64,000 nt of DNA from Actinophytocola xinjiangensis (GTDB lineage Bacteria; Actinomycetota; Actinomycetes; Mycobacteriales; Pseudonocardiaceae). Below are positions 51,904-60,687 of this stretch, one piece after another; within the stretch, counting starts at the first letter, position 1, and the number at the start of each line of letters is the position of its first letter. Position numbers and translations under genes: made by a program. The stretch is from assembly GCF_001921215.1 (NCBI RefSeq), contig NZ_MSIF01000018.1, positions 62,001 to 126,000 on the forward strand, in the 5' to 3' direction. The notes beneath the pieces are model-generated. The model made no database searches, was not told the DNA's origin, and saw only the letters and a list, made by a program, of their open reading frames with translations.

Positions 51904-52758
51904 ATGCGCGACGATCTCGATCTCATTCGGGCGGCGTTCGCCGGTTCGGCGTTGGCTGGGCTGCCGATCGGGCACGGGCCGGCGGGGACCGTCCTCGTCG
52001 GCGGTGTCGGGCCCGATCGGCTGCACGAGGCCTGGCGGGTGGCCGACGCCGTGGTGCCGGACACCGGGCGGTTGCCGGTCGTGGTCACCGACGACTTCGG
52101 TGACGCGCTGACGTTGCGGTCCGAGCCAGAGCCTGGCCCGTCGGAGTCGGAGTTACGGGCGTTCGTCGAGGCCGCCGTGGTGGCCGAGCCCTGGCTGGCG
52201 TTCCGCCACTACCGGGAGGACGACGAGGTCGACGAGGGTGAGGTCGAGGACTACGCGAGTGGGATGGCCGGCGTCGACCTGACGGCCCTGGCGTCGACCG
52301 TGCCGCTGCCGACTCCGCTCCCGACGCTGGAGCGGGCACTGTACGACCGGCTGCTCACCGACGCCGACCTGCACGCCGAGGTCCTGGACACCGTGCGGTT
52401 CGCGTCCCGGACCGACTACTGGTTCACGCCTGACCGCGTGCTGCTCATGTTGCTGCCCACCAGCGACGTCCGCGCCTGCGCGTACTGGGTCGACTTCTAC
52501 GGTGCGCTCACCCGGGAGGACCAGCACCGGCTCGGCGAGGTGCTGGCGCAGTGGCGCGAGCGGTGGGATGCCCGCCTGGTCGCGTCGTGGGGCACCATGC
52601 TGCAGTTCCAGGTGGGTCGTCGCCCGCTGCCGGGTGACCAGGCGTGGGCCGCGGCCGGTCAGCTCCTGGCGCTCGCGCCGAACCTTCCCCTGACCCAGTG
52701 GGAGCTCGCGGTGGCCCTGCCCGCCGGCGACGCGTGGTTCGTGCACAACCGGCCGTGA
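51904..52758 (+). CDS. DUF4253-like protein of unknown function
   Basis: A 284-residue cytoplasmic protein. The C-terminal 120 residues (TDYWFTPDRV, WRERWDARLVASWGTMLQFQVGRRP, AWAAAGQLLALAPN) resemble DUF4253, by eye only. ATG 51904 was chosen over an earlier in-frame GTG because of GGGAC upstream and the loss of an unlikely N-terminal extension. No motif indicates activity; it opens a row of co-directional genes. Confidence 0.7.
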   Translation: MRDDLDLIRAAFAGSALAGLPIGHGPAGTVLVGGVGPDRLHEAWRVADAVVPDTGRLPVVVTDDFGDALTLRSEPEPGPSESELRAFVEAAVVAEPWLAFRHYREDDEVDEGEVEDYASGMAGVDLTALASTVPLPTPLPTLERALYDRLLTDADLHAEVLDTVRFASRTDYWFTPDRVLLMLLPTSDVRACAYWVDFYGALTREDQHRLGEVLAQWRERWDARLVASWGTMLQFQVGRRPLPGDQAWAAAGQLLALAPNLPLTQWELAVALPAGDAWFVHNRP

Positions 52759-52942
52759 CCGACGCCCGTGCGCGGGACAAACCCCTGGCAGCGCGGGTGT
52801 CCGACCTTGTCCGCACTTGCCGGACCCGGTCCCGCGGTGCTGTGTGGAGGGTAGCGTCACCCGCGCGTCACGGTGGTCCGTGACGGTCGACCGGGGCCGA
52901 ACCGGCACACCAGGTCAGGGGTGAAAGGGGTTTTTCTCCACC

Positions 52943-53203
52943 ATGAAGATGTTGTTGGCCACACTGGGCTGGGCGCTCACCGTCGCCGGGCTCGGCCTGT
53001 TCATCGCGGCCGTCGTGGACGGCGTCGACAAGACCGAGAACGGGCCCGTCGTCGGTCCGGCCGCCACGTTCGTCCTCGCGGGCGCGGTGTTCGTGCTGGC
53101 GAGTCTGTTCGCCGGTCACCGGCCACCGGTCCCGACGACCGCTCCGATGCCGCCGCGACACCCGGGCCCGCCCGGGCCACCGTTTCCCGGCCAGTCCCGC
53201 TGA
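52943..53203 (+). CDS. Small membrane protein with proline-rich tail
   Basis: 86 residues: two hydrophobic helices (about 4-25 and 40-58) joined by a polar loop, then a cytoplasmic or extracellular Pro-rich tail (PPRHPGPPGPPFPG). AAAGGGG upstream at loose spacing. No family recognised. The 184 bases before it hold no other gene. Confidence 0.7.
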   Translation: MKMLLATLGWALTVAGLGLFIAAVVDGVDKTENGPVVGPAATFVLAGAVFVLASLFAGHRPPVPTTAPMPPRHPGPPGPPFPGQSR

Positions 53204-53307
53204 CGCTCCGGGCGTCCTCAGCGTTGTCTCAGGGTCGATGGTCGACGCTGTGGGTGTGGGCGGCCGGTGACCGGGGCGGGCGCCGCTGAGCGGGGAGGGA
53301 CGCGCGG

Positions 53308-54291
53308 GTGAGCACTGTCGGGGAGGCACCGCGGCGCGGGCCGGGGCGGCTGCGGGTCGCGGTGTGCTGGATCACGATCGGGTCCTGTGTGCCCTACCTG
53401 GTGCTCAAGGTGCTGTGGTTGTTCGGTTCCACCGCCGGTGCCGCTGATGCCGAGGGCGCGGCCGAGTTGTTGGACGTGCGACACATCGTGGGCGACGTGG
53501 TGACCGCGGCGATGGAACTGTTCGCGGTGGCGCTGGTGCTGGCGTTGACCTACCCGTGGGGTCGCCGGCTGCCCGCGGCGGTGGTCGCCGCGCCGATCTG
53601 GTTGGCCACCGGGTTGCTGGCGCCGATCGCGGTCGGGCTGCCGCTCGGTCTGGTGGCCCAGGCGTTCGCCGGCGGCACGCCGGCCCCGGCCGGCAACGGG
53701 CTCGACGGCTGGGTCTTCGCCCTCGTGTACGGGGGGTTCGTCGTGCAGGCGGTCGGGTTGCCGTTCGCGTTCGTCGCGCACGCGCGGGAGCGCTGGCCCC
53801 AGGTGTTCCGGTTACGTCTGAACCAGCCGCACCGCCCGGTGGCCGGTCCTCGCCGGCTCACGGTGGTCACGGTCGCGGTCACCGCCGGCTACGCGGCGAT
53901 CCTGGTGGTGTGGTCGGTGACCGGGTCCCGCTGGGGTGGCCCGGCGGGATTCGACACCGTCGCCCAGCGGACCGCGTTGCTCTCGACCGGCCTGCTCGTC
54001 CTGTTCGGCGCCGTCGCGGTCCCGGTCCTGCTGTGGTGGCGAGGACCCTGGCCTGTCGTGGGACCGCTGGTCCTCGCGTGGATCGGCACCAGCGTGACGG
54101 TCACCGCGGGCCCCACCCATCTCGCGCTCAGCAACCACGGCACCGTGAGCGTGCCGCTGGTGTCGGTCTCGCTGGTCGCGACCGTGGCGGGGCTGGTGCT
54201 CACCCGCAGCGCGATCCGCGCGCTACCGCCCGCGGAGTTCGCGGGCGGGTCAGGGCGTTCCCTGATTCGGCGATCGGAGCCGGTCGGGTAG
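53308..54291 (+). CDS. Polytopic membrane protein of unknown function
   Basis: A 327-residue integral membrane protein with about eight hydrophobic helices (for example CWITIGSCVPYLVLKVLWLF, AVALVLALTYPW, ALVYGGFVVQAVGLPFAFVA). No transporter or enzyme motif identified. GTG 53308 has GGGGAGGGA before it. Its stop lies ten bases before the acylase gene start, so the two are probably cotranscribed. Confidence 0.82.
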   Translation: MSTVGEAPRRGPGRLRVAVCWITIGSCVPYLVLKVLWLFGSTAGAADAEGAAELLDVRHIVGDVVTAAMELFAVALVLALTYPWGRRLPAAVVAAPIWLATGLLAPIAVGLPLGLVAQAFAGGTPAPAGNGLDGWVFALVYGGFVVQAVGLPFAFVAHARERWPQVFRLRLNQPHRPVAGPRRLTVVTVAVTAGYAAILVVWSVTGSRWGGPAGFDTVAQRTALLSTGLLVLFGAVAVPVLLWWRGPWPVVGPLVLAWIGTSVTVTAGPTHLALSNHGTVSVPLVSVSLVATVAGLVLTRSAIRALPPAEFAGGSGRSLIRRSEPVG

Positions 54292-54301
54292 GAAAGTGGT
54301 C

Positions 54302-56692
54302 ATGCGAAGGAAAATCCGGACCGTCGCGGTGATCTCTGCCGCCGCGACGGTGTTGACCATGGTTTCGGGGGTTGCCGCCGGTGCGCCGGCGCGCACCGAG
54401 TTACGGGAGGGGCACCGGCTCGCGGCCGACATCCGGTACACCGAGTACGGGATCCCGCACATCAAGGCGCACGACTTCGCCGGCGTCGGCTACGGCTACG
54501 GGTACGCCGCCGCGAAGGACAACGTCTGTGTCCTGGCCGACACGTACCTGACCGTCGACGCCCAGCGGGCCAGGTATCTCGGCGCGGACGCCCCGGGGAA
54601 CTCGGCGTTCGGCTCGGCGCGCACCAGTCTCGCCAGCGACCTGCACTTCCAGCAGGTCAACGACTCCCGGGTGGTGGAGCGCGCCGTGGCCGCGCCGGCA
54701 CCGGGCGGCCCGCGCGCGGAGGTCCGGGAGATCGTCCGCGGCTACGTCGCCGGCTACAACCGTTGGCTGCGCGACACCGGCCGCTCACGGATCTCCGACC
54801 CCGCCTGCCGGGGCGCCGAGTGGGTACGTCCGATCAGCGAACTCCAGGTGTACCGCCACTTCCACGCGCTGACCACAATCGCCGGCCAGGGTCAGGCGAT
54901 CGACGGGATCGCCGCCGCGACACCGCCGTCGGCGCCCAGCGACCCCGCGCCGGTTCCCCCGGACGCGGCGCAGCGGGTCCGCTCCGCGCTCGGCGATCGC
55001 GCCGACATGGGCAGCAACGGCATCGCGGTCGGCCGGGACGGCACCGCGAACGGGCGAGGGCTGCTGCTGGGCAACCCGCACTACCCGTGGCACGGCGGCC
55101 GCCGGTTCTGGCAGGCGCAGCTGACCGTGCCCGGCAAGCTCGACGTCAGCGGCGCCAGCCTGCTCGGCCTGCCTCTGATCCAGATCGGCTTCAACAAGGA
55201 CGTGGCGTGGACCCACACCGTCGCCACCCCGACCACCTTCGGCCTCTACGAGGTCAGCCTGGTGCCCGGCGACCCGACGAGCTATCTCGTCGACGGCCGG
55301 GCGGAGCGGATGACCAGCCGCCTCGTGCGGGTGGAGGTCCGCGACGAGGACGGGTCGATCGGCACCGTGGAGCGCACGCTCTACTCCACGCGTTACGGCC
55401 CGGTCCTGTCTCCGGTCTTCGGCCTGCCGCTGAACTGGACGACCGCGACCGCGTTCACGATCCGCGACGCCAACCAGGGCAACCTGCGCGGCCTGAACAC
55501 CTGGTTCGACCTGGGCCGGACCCGCAGCACGAACGACGTCGTCGACGTGCTGTCGCGCACGCAGGGCGTGCCGTGGGTCAACACGATCGCCACCGACCAG
55601 TCCGGTCGCGCGCTGTTCGCCGACGTCCAGGTGGTCCCGCACGTGACCGACGAGTTGGCCGCCCGGTGCAACACGCCGCTCGGCCGGGCGATCTTCCCCG
55701 GCTCCGGGATCTCCGTGCTCGACGGCGCGCGGGGCGACTGTGCGTGGGGCCGCGACCGGGACGCGCTCGTGCCGGGGATCTTCGGTCCCGCCAGGATGCC
55801 GGTGCTCACCAGGTCCGACTACGTCGAGAACTCCAACGACAGCGCGTGGTTGTCCAACCCGCGCCAGCCGATCACCGGCTACCCGAGGATCATCGGTGAC
55901 CTCGGCACCGAGCGCTCTCCCCGCACCCGCATGGGCATCACGGCGGTCGAGGAGGAGCTGGGGTCGTTCACCCGCCGGTCGATGCAGGATCTGTTGTTCG
56001 GTGACCGCAGCTTCGTCGGCGAACGCGAGGCCGGGCGGGTCGCCGAGCTGTGTGCGTCGCTGCCAGGCGGGCTGGCGCCGACGACCGGCGGCGGCACCGT
56101 CGCGGTCGGCGACGCGTGTACCGCACTGTCCCGTTGGGACGCGACGATGAGGGCCGGCAGCCGGGGCGCGCTGCTGTTCGAACGGTTCTGGTTGCGGGTG
56201 GAGGCGCATGACCTGTGGCTGGTCCCGTTCGACCCGGCCGATCCGGTGGGCACCCCCCACACGCTCGACACGGCGGACCCGTCGGTGGCGGTGGCTCTCG
56301 GTGACGCGATCGCCGAGCTGCGGGCGGCGGGCATCGAGCCGGACGCGCCGCTCGGGGAGAACTTCGTGGTCGTCCGTGACGGCGAGCGGATTCCCGTCCA
56401 CGGCGGGCACAACTCGCACGGCGTCCTCAACATGATCATCTCCACGTGGGATCCGACGGCGGGCGGCGTCGAGGTGGTGCACGGGTCGAGCCACATCCAG
56501 GCCGTGTCCTACACCGGTGGCCGTTGCCCGGACGCGGCGACACTGCTGACCTTCTCGCAGTCGAGCGATCCCGGTTCGCCGCACTTCGCCGACCAGACGA
56601 GGTTGTTCTCGGACGGGAAGTGGGTCCGGTCCCGCTTCTGTGAGCGGGACATCCTGTCCTCGCCGGCGCTGAGGGTGGTTCGGTTGCGCTGA
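54302..56692 (+). CDS. Secreted penicillin/lipopeptide acylase-family Ntn hydrolase
   Basis: A 796-residue exported pro-enzyme of the penicillin G/V acylase, aculeacin A acylase and AHL-acylase family. Signal peptide 1-29. Autocleavage is expected before Ser238 in DMGSNGIAVG, freeing the catalytic N-terminal Ser of the beta chain; GNPHYPWHGGRRFWQ and the later VENSNDSAWLSNPRQP (oxyanion Asn) are conserved. The enzyme would remove an acyl chain from an amide such as a lipopeptide, beta-lactam or N-acyl homoserine lactone. ATG 54302 follows GGAAAG by five bases. Followed by a strong hairpin. Confidence 0.95.
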   Translation: MRRKIRTVAVISAAATVLTMVSGVAAGAPARTELREGHRLAADIRYTEYGIPHIKAHDFAGVGYGYGYAAAKDNVCVLADTYLTVDAQRARYLGADAPGNSAFGSARTSLASDLHFQQVNDSRVVERAVAAPAPGGPRAEVREIVRGYVAGYNRWLRDTGRSRISDPACRGAEWVRPISELQVYRHFHALTTIAGQGQAIDGIAAATPPSAPSDPAPVPPDAAQRVRSALGDRADMGSNGIAVGRDGTANGRGLLLGNPHYPWHGGRRFWQAQLTVPGKLDVSGASLLGLPLIQIGFNKDVAWTHTVATPTTFGLYEVSLVPGDPTSYLVDGRAERMTSRLVRVEVRDEDGSIGTVERTLYSTRYGPVLSPVFGLPLNWTTATAFTIRDANQGNLRGLNTWFDLGRTRSTNDVVDVLSRTQGVPWVNTIATDQSGRALFADVQVVPHVTDELAARCNTPLGRAIFPGSGISVLDGARGDCAWGRDRDALVPGIFGPARMPVLTRSDYVENSNDSAWLSNPRQPITGYPRIIGDLGTERSPRTRMGITAVEEELGSFTRRSMQDLLFGDRSFVGEREAGRVAELCASLPGGLAPTTGGGTVAVGDACTALSRWDATMRAGSRGALLFERFWLRVEAHDLWLVPFDPADPVGTPHTLDTADPSVAVALGDAIAELRAAGIEPDAPLGENFVVVRDGERIPVHGGHNSHGVLNMIISTWDPTAGGVEVVHGSSHIQAVSYTGGRCPDAATLLTFSQSSDPGSPHFADQTRLFSDGKWVRSRFCERDILSSPALRVVRLR

Positions 56693-56698
56693 CCGCGA

Positions 56699-56732
56699 CC
56701 GTGCGCGGCCGTCGTCGGGCGGCCGCGCACGG
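56699..56732. terminator. Hairpin terminator after the acylase gene
   Basis: Perfect 13-bp inverted repeat (CCGTGCGCGGCCG at 56699, its complement at 56720) with an 8-base loop, seven bases after the acylase stop. It has no T-tract, as is common for actinomycete terminators. Confidence 0.8.
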
Positions 56733-56782
56733 GCCGGAGGGTTCCGGTTCCGGGGAGTCTCCTGGCTTGCCATCATGGGCGG

Positions 56783-57787
56783 ATGCGGGATGCCTGGTGG
56801 GGAGATCGTGGGTGGCGGCGGTGGCTGGTGGGCGCCGTGGCGGCGCTGGTGTTGGCGGGGTGCGCCGACGGTGGCGACGACGGCGGGGACGGCGCGCCGC
56901 CGCCGGCGACGGTGGCCGAGCTCGACCCGTGTGAGCTGCTCACCGCAGGAGATCAGGCCGACCTGCGACTGCGGGTGTCCGACCGGGCCGAGGAAGGCCA
57001 CCGGCGGTCGTGCTCGTTCGTGACGACGAACGTGCTCGACGATCCGTCGCGGTCGGGGATCAGCGGTCTGGAGCTCGTTCTCCGGGACAGTGCCGCGCCG
57101 AACCGGGTCGCCGACGCGCCACGGCTGGCCGAGACCTACCAGCGGGAACGCGACGCCGAGGTCACCACCACGACCGTCGAGGGCCGTACGGTTCTCCAGG
57201 TCGGGCCATCGACGCTGCCCGTCGGCTGCCGGCTGCTGTTCCAGGTGAACGCGACCTCGTCGCTGGAGGCCGCGCCGCGTGGCGGCGGGCAGGACTGCGG
57301 GTTCCCCGACCTCACCCGCCTGCTGGCGGCCACGCTGCCCGCCCCCGATTCCGAGGCTCCGCGCGCCGACCACGACCGGCCGGTCGACGTCCTCGGGCTC
57401 GACCCCTGCCAGCTGGTCCCCCAGGACCGGCAGGTCGCGCTGCGCCTGGGGAAGGGCACCGTCTCCGCCGAGGTCACCCGCTCCTGCCGCTACCACACCG
57501 GCGCCACCGCTCCCGGCGAACTCTCCCTCGTCAGCATCACCCTCTGGACCTCCGGCGCGGCGACCGGGGCGGACGACGGTGGGCAACCCACCCACGTGGT
57601 GAACGAGCGGACCGCCTACGAGACCCGGGACGACACCCGGTGCGCCTACCGGCTCGAGGTGACCGCGGCGACGTCCGTGGAGATCAGCAGCGTGGTGCTC
57701 GAACCGGGCGACGGCGAGACCGCGTGCCGCACCACCGCCGGTCTCGCCGCCGACATCGAGCCGGGACTGCCGCTGATCGCCACCTGA
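56783..57787 (+). CDS. DUF3558-type lipoprotein, two-domain
   Basis: A 334-residue lipoprotein: signal peptide with lipobox LAGC (Cys near residue 27), then two DUF3558-like domains each opening LDPC(E/Q)L(L/V) near 46 and 203. The paired Cys in each domain suggests disulfides on the outer face. DUF3558 lipoproteins are abundant in Pseudonocardiales and are presumed envelope-associated; their role is unknown. It follows the acylase terminator, so it is probably a separate unit. Confidence 0.88.
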   Translation: MRDAWWGDRGWRRWLVGAVAALVLAGCADGGDDGGDGAPPPATVAELDPCELLTAGDQADLRLRVSDRAEEGHRRSCSFVTTNVLDDPSRSGISGLELVLRDSAAPNRVADAPRLAETYQRERDAEVTTTTVEGRTVLQVGPSTLPVGCRLLFQVNATSSLEAAPRGGGQDCGFPDLTRLLAATLPAPDSEAPRADHDRPVDVLGLDPCQLVPQDRQVALRLGKGTVSAEVTRSCRYHTGATAPGELSLVSITLWTSGAATGADDGGQPTHVVNERTAYETRDDTRCAYRLEVTAATSVEISSVVLEPGDGETACRTTAGLAADIEPGLPLIAT

Positions 57788-57871
57788 CGGGCGGTACTGG
57801 GTGGGTGAGCTCGACCCGGGAGGCCGTGCGGGATGTTGACCGGCGGGCCTGTTGGCGCGAGGGTACGTGCC

Positions 57872-58693
57872 ATGACGACGCTGTCCCAGGTTCCGGTGCG
57901 CGGTGGCGCCCTCACGGTGGCGCGGTGGGGCGAACCGGCGGACGGACCGCCGGTGCTCGCGATCCACGGCATCACCGCCAACCACCTGGCGTGGGGCCTG
58001 GTCGCGCCGCTGGTCACCGGGCCGGTGGTGGCGCCGGACCTGCGCGGACGAGGGGGCAGTGGATCGCTGCCCGGCCCGTACGGGATGGCCGCGCACGCCG
58101 CCGACTGCGTCGCGGTGCTGGACGCGGCGGGCATCGACCGGGCGGTGGTGGTCGGGCACTCGATGGGCGGGTTCGTGGCGTCGGTGCTCGCGCACCGGTA
58201 CCCGTCGCGGGTGGCGCGGCTCGTGCTGGTCGACGGGGGCACTCCGCTGGCGCTGCCCGACGGTGTCGGCCTGGAGGCGGCGCTCGGTCCCGCGGTGGCG
58301 CGCCTGTCGATGACGTTCGCCTCCGCCGCCGACTACCACGACTTCTGGCGGCGGCACCCGTCGTTCGCCGTGTGGAACCCCGCCATTGAGTCCTATGTGG
58401 ACTATGACCTCACCGGAGCGGCGCCGCGGCTGCGCAGCGGGGTGAACGGCGACGCGGTCCGCGCCGACTTCGTCGACCTGCACGAGGGCGCCGAACCCCT
58501 GGCCGCCTACACGGCCCTGCCGCCGGACACCGTGTTCCTGCGGGCGGAGCGCGGCATGTTCGACCAGCCGGAGGGCCTCTACCCGGACCCGGCCGCGATC
58601 GGTCTCGCCGTGCGGACCGTGCCCGGCACCAACCACTACACGATCCTGCTCGGCGAGCCCGGCGCGCGCGCCGTCGCCGACGCGCTGGCCTGA
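57872..58693 (+). CDS. Alpha/beta hydrolase
   Basis: A 273-residue alpha/beta hydrolase: HGITANHLAW oxyanion region, nucleophile elbow GHSMGG near residue 102, and a late His in TNHYTILL. Resembles esterases, haloperoxidase-like or lactonase-type enzymes of the family; substrate unknown. ATG 57872 with GAGGG eight bases before it was chosen over ATG 57833. No partner gene in the same operon is obvious. Confidence 0.9.
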   Translation: MTTLSQVPVRGGALTVARWGEPADGPPVLAIHGITANHLAWGLVAPLVTGPVVAPDLRGRGGSGSLPGPYGMAAHAADCVAVLDAAGIDRAVVVGHSMGGFVASVLAHRYPSRVARLVLVDGGTPLALPDGVGLEAALGPAVARLSMTFASAADYHDFWRRHPSFAVWNPAIESYVDYDLTGAAPRLRSGVNGDAVRADFVDLHEGAEPLAAYTALPPDTVFLRAERGMFDQPEGLYPDPAAIGLAVRTVPGTNHYTILLGEPGARAVADALA

Positions 58694-58797
58694 GGAAGAC
58701 GTTCGCGAAGCGGGTACTGGTCCCCACCCTGGCGGTGTTCGCCCTGCTTCTCACCCCGCCGAACGGTCCTCCCCGTCCGACGGCGTGAGACCGGCGT

Positions 58798-59616
58798 TCA
58801 CATCTGATGTTCGCCAAGGGGGGTGAAGCAGAACTTGCCACCCAGCAGTGTCTGCTCGGGCGCCTCGGGATCTCCGTCGAAGTTCGCCAGAACCTCCTCG
58901 GCGTACACCTCCGAGTCGTCCCGCGGGTGGTAGCCGATCTCGTGTCCTGCCTCCAGTGACCACCAGCGTCGGGTGTTGGCGGAGATGCCCCACACCACTC
59001 GGAAACCGGGGGTCGGTGTCGACAGGCACGCTTCGAACAGTCGCGCGCCGTCCTCGGGTGACAGCCAGGTCCACAGGGACCGCGGATCCCACGGTTTCTC
59101 GAAGCACGAGCCGATGCGCAGGCAGGTCACGTCCATCCCGAAACGGGAGTGGAACAGACTTCCCAGAGCCTCGACGGCCACTTTGCTGACGCCGTAATAG
59201 GTGTCCGGCCGGGGAAAGGACTCTGCCGCCAACCCGTTCTCGGGTGCCGCGCCGCGCTCGTGGAACCCGACCGCGTGGTTGCTCGACGCGAGCACGACCC
59301 GTCTGACGGCCGCGTCGCGCGCGGCTTCGAGGAGGACGCGGGTGCCGTCGACGTTGTTCGACAGGATGTCGGGCCACGGCGCCTCGACGCTGATCCCGCC
59401 CAGGTGAACGACCGCGTCGGCGCCGGCACAGGCGGCCAGCATCGCCCGCTCGTCGGTCACCGAGGCAGCGATCACCTCCACGGCCTCGCCCGGCGCGGGA
59501 GGATCCGGGTCGACCACGTCGACCAGGCGCAGCACCCGGCCCTGCCGGGCGAGCCGGGTACGCATCATGCGTCCGACCCCGCCGCTGGCGCCGGTGACGA
59601 CAATGGTCTCAGTCAT
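58798..59616 (-). CDS. udh: NAD-dependent uronate dehydrogenase-like SDR
   Basis: A 272-residue extended SDR: GASGGVG cofactor motif near residue 9, SSNHAVGF, catalytic YYGVSK near 140, and the length and C-terminus usual for uronate dehydrogenases, which oxidise D-glucuronate or D-galacturonate to the aldarolactone with NAD+. It ends the TRAP operon, 15 bases after dctP, which supports a role in uronic-acid use: the transporter imports the sugar acid and this enzyme takes the first step. Other sugar dehydrogenase activities remain possible. Confidence 0.85.
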   Translation of the reverse strand: MTETIVVTGASGGVGRMMRTRLARQGRVLRLVDVVDPDPPAPGEAVEVIAASVTDERAMLAACAGADAVVHLGGISVEAPWPDILSNNVDGTRVLLEAARDAAVRRVVLASSNHAVGFHERGAAPENGLAAESFPRPDTYYGVSKVAVEALGSLFHSRFGMDVTCLRIGSCFEKPWDPRSLWTWLSPEDGARLFEACLSTPTPGFRVVWGISANTRRWWSLEAGHEIGYHPRDDSEVYAEEVLANFDGDPEAPEQTLLGGKFCFTPLGEHQM

Positions 59617-59631
59617 GCCGTTGGTTCCTTC

Positions 59632-60666
59632 TCACTCGCGCAGTTCGTCGATCTTGGCGAGGTAGTCGGCGAACTCGTCGCCGTACTTGTCGATGACCGG
59701 TCGGGCGGCGGCGCGCCACGGCTCGAGGTCGTCGATCTCGGTGATGGTGACGCCCTCCTTCTTCAACGCCGCCATGTCCTTGTCGACCTGCGCGTCCCAC
59801 GTCGTGCGCTGGAACTCCGCGGCCTCGGTCGCGGCGTCCTCGATGATCGCCTGGTCATCGGCCGAGAGGCTGTCCCAGATGTCCCTGTTCATCACCAGGA
59901 GCTCGGCGACGCGCATGTGCTCGTCGAGCGTGAAGTTCTTGGCGACCTCGAAGTGGGACGCGGAGTAGTAACTCGGCGCGTTGTTCTCCGCGCCGTCAAT
60001 CAGTCCGCTCTGCAGTGAGCTGTACACCTCGCCGTAGTCCATCGGGGTCGGCGAGGCACCGAGTGCCTCGATGAAGTCGATGATCACCTGGGACTCCTGG
60101 ACGCGGATCTTCAGGCCCTTGAGATCGTCGGGGGACCTGACGGCCTTGTCGGTGGTGTAGAAGCTGCGCGCGCCGGGGTCCATGTAGGTCACCCCGTGGA
60201 ACCCGGCGTCCGACAGCCCGTCGAGGAGTTTCTCGCCGCCGTCCTCGTCCTTGAGGAATCGCCACATGTGGTCGGCGTCGTCCCAGATGTAGGGGAGGCC
60301 GAACAGGCCCATCCCGGAGGCGAACTCGGTCATGGGTGCCGAACTCACCCGGGTCAGCTCGATCGAACCGAGCTGTACCTGCTCGATCGCGTCCGACTCC
60401 TCGCCGAGCTGCGCACCCGGGTACACGTCGATGGTGATCCGGCCGTCGCTCTTCTCCGCCACCAGTTCGGCGAACTTCTGGTCGCCCACGGTGGTCGGAT
60501 AGTTCTCGGGATGCACTTCGGCAAGGCGCCAGGAGTACTCCGCCCCACCGCTTCCGCCACCGTCGTCGCCGCAGGCGGTGAGAACCAGGGACAGTGCGGC
60601 CGCCAGACCGACGAATCCTGTCCTCCGTCGCGTCTTCGGCGGCGTCATCGGGAACGGTGTTCTCAT
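59632..60666 (-). CDS. dctP: TRAP transporter substrate-binding lipoprotein DctP
   Basis: A 344-residue solute-binding lipoprotein: lipobox LTAC near residue 30, then a TRAP-type periplasmic-binding fold (HPENYPT, a conserved KIRVQES Arg for the substrate carboxylate, and PMDYGEVYSSLQSGLIDGAENN). It captures an organic or sugar acid and delivers it to DctQM. ATG 60666 has AAGGTGAG upstream and is preferred over GTG 60675. Uronate-type ligand is inferred from the udh neighbour. Confidence 0.95.
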   Translation of the reverse strand: MRTPFPMTPPKTRRRTGFVGLAAALSLVLTACGDDGGGSGGAEYSWRLAEVHPENYPTTVGDQKFAELVAEKSDGRITIDVYPGAQLGEESDAIEQVQLGSIELTRVSSAPMTEFASGMGLFGLPYIWDDADHMWRFLKDEDGGEKLLDGLSDAGFHGVTYMDPGARSFYTTDKAVRSPDDLKGLKIRVQESQVIIDFIEALGASPTPMDYGEVYSSLQSGLIDGAENNAPSYYSASHFEVAKNFTLDEHMRVAELLVMNRDIWDSLSADDQAIIEDAATEAAEFQRTTWDAQVDKDMAALKKEGVTITEIDDLEPWRAAARPVIDKYGDEFADYLAKIDELRE

Positions 60667-60687
60667 GGATCTCACCTTTCGTGATCT

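Noticed and set aside
54785-58636. 1283-residue minus-strand frame
   Set aside because: Shadow spanning several real genes including the acylase, lipoprotein and hydrolase; no domain.
58690-58788. Short hydrophobic frame RKTFAKRVLVPTLAVFALLL after the alpha/beta hydrolase
   Set aside because: It looks like a signal or membrane segment but has no ATG, GTG or TTG start in frame before it and would need a CTG; could be a decayed gene, but not supportable.
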